From: Malaya genurostris
Lineage: Eukaryota > Arthropoda > Insecta > Diptera > Culicidae
Direction: 5' to 3'
Length of the DNA: 64,000 nt
Assembly (NCBI RefSeq): GCF_030247185.1
Contig: NC_080571.1
Coordinates: 140,521,999-140,585,998, forward strand
Shown here: positions 63,684 to 64,000 of the stretch, piece after piece
Layout: every line of letters begins with the position of its first letter
Position numbering within the stretch: position 1 is the first letter of the stretch
Program-made: the position numbers and the translations under genes
The notes under the pieces: model-generated
The model's database searches: none
Seen by the model: the letters and a program-made list of their open reading frames with translations, nothing else
Told to the model about the DNA's origin: nothing

Positions 63684-64000
63684 TTAATTTGGGTTCCTTA
63701 GTCTTTTCAGTTTATTTTTGTTTCTCTTCACGTTTCTTGTTATCATTATGGTTCTGTCGTTGTTTTTAAGGCATTTTGTTGTTGAAAATCTTGGGTCTAG
63801 TTTTTTTCTGGTGTTCTTTTTCAAGTGAACGCTGCTTTCTTCGTTTACTACTGGTGGTTCTTCTTTAAGCTGGTTATGTTTTTTCATTTTATTGGCTGCT
63901 TTATTAAGATGTTTTGAAACATTTTCGAAAATTTGGTTAGCCCTTTCTGTTATTTCGCTAGGATCTGTTGAGTTTCGTTGATTCAAGATTATTTCGTTGG
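63684..64000 (-). CDS. Pol C-terminus (integrase tail), cut by window edge
   Basis: The frame is open to the right edge; the Met at 63986 in a plain ORF call is a TTG, so the real start lies outside. The visible part is Lys/Asn-rich and ends in KLDPRFSTTKCLKNNDRTIMITRNVKRNKNKLKRLRNPN, similar in style to the basic tails of Gypsy-type errantivirus integrases. Together with env downstream it identifies the element. Catalytic integrase residues are outside the window. Confidence 0.6.
   Translation of the reverse strand, partial: NEIILNQRNSTDPSEITERANQIFENVSKHLNKAANKMKKHNQLKEEPPVVNEESSVHLKKNTRKKLDPRFSTTKCLKNNDRTIMITRNVKRNKNKLKRLRNPN

Overview
This is eukaryotic, AT-rich, repeat-packed DNA, best read as intergenic or heterochromatic sequence from a dipteran, probably a culicine mosquito. 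The organism call is an inference from the mix of repeats: Jockey/Juan-like and I/Loner-like LINEs, RTE-like LINEs, Ty3/Gypsy and errantivirus LTR elements, mariner, and short elements ending in CCTTTCTCAT. I find no convincing complete host gene, no tRNA or rRNA, and no prokaryotic system. Nearly every long open frame belongs to a transposable element, many of them nested.

Layout. 1-1873: right part of a Helentron-like rolling-circle element carrying an endonuclease frame and a histone-type 3' stem-loop. 1880-5600: decayed repeats and LINE scraps. 5610-11425: a second Helentron-like copy (minus), split by a Jockey-clade LINE (5864-11074, 14-bp target duplication) that itself holds another Helentron-like copy (9906-11010). 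12167-14165: a copy of the same family with both ends, a TATA box and a histone-type stem-loop. 14337-16945: RTE-like LINE with a deleted Helentron-like copy inside. 17638-24558: I-clade LINE 'el.1' (minus), interrupted by a foldback element (17828-18738, 9-bp target duplication). 24776-34097: related I-clade copy 'el.3' (plus), split by an apparently intact I-clade LINE 'el.2' (26828-32985, minus, 13-bp target duplication). 34190-38770: decayed copy 'el.4' of the el.2 family (plus) with an ORF1-only LINE piece inside. 38800-45600: Jockey/CR1-type LINE 'el.5' (plus) split by a pogo-like long-TIR element (40002-43920) that carries an RTE fragment. 45959-46284: hAT-type MITE. 47065-48668: short-TIR element with a 329-bp tandem array and a CA microsatellite. 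48833-50014: another Helentron-like copy. 50015-56582: Ty3/Gypsy element with two LTRs. 57000-60990: Jockey/CR1-type LINE 'el.6' with a mariner inserted exactly at a TA (57640-58554). About 61000-64000: 3' part of an errantivirus-like element (minus) with an open env frame.

How the parts relate. The el.2 family has ORF1 (RNA-binding, three zinc knuckles) and ORF2 (endonuclease, reverse transcriptase, RNase H) joined by an 8-base ATGGNTAA overlap. The Helentron-like family recurs at least six times. Two copies combine a shared histone-like 3' end with different cargo; the intact copy and the split minus-strand copy also carry a TATA box. This is the least expected structure in the window.
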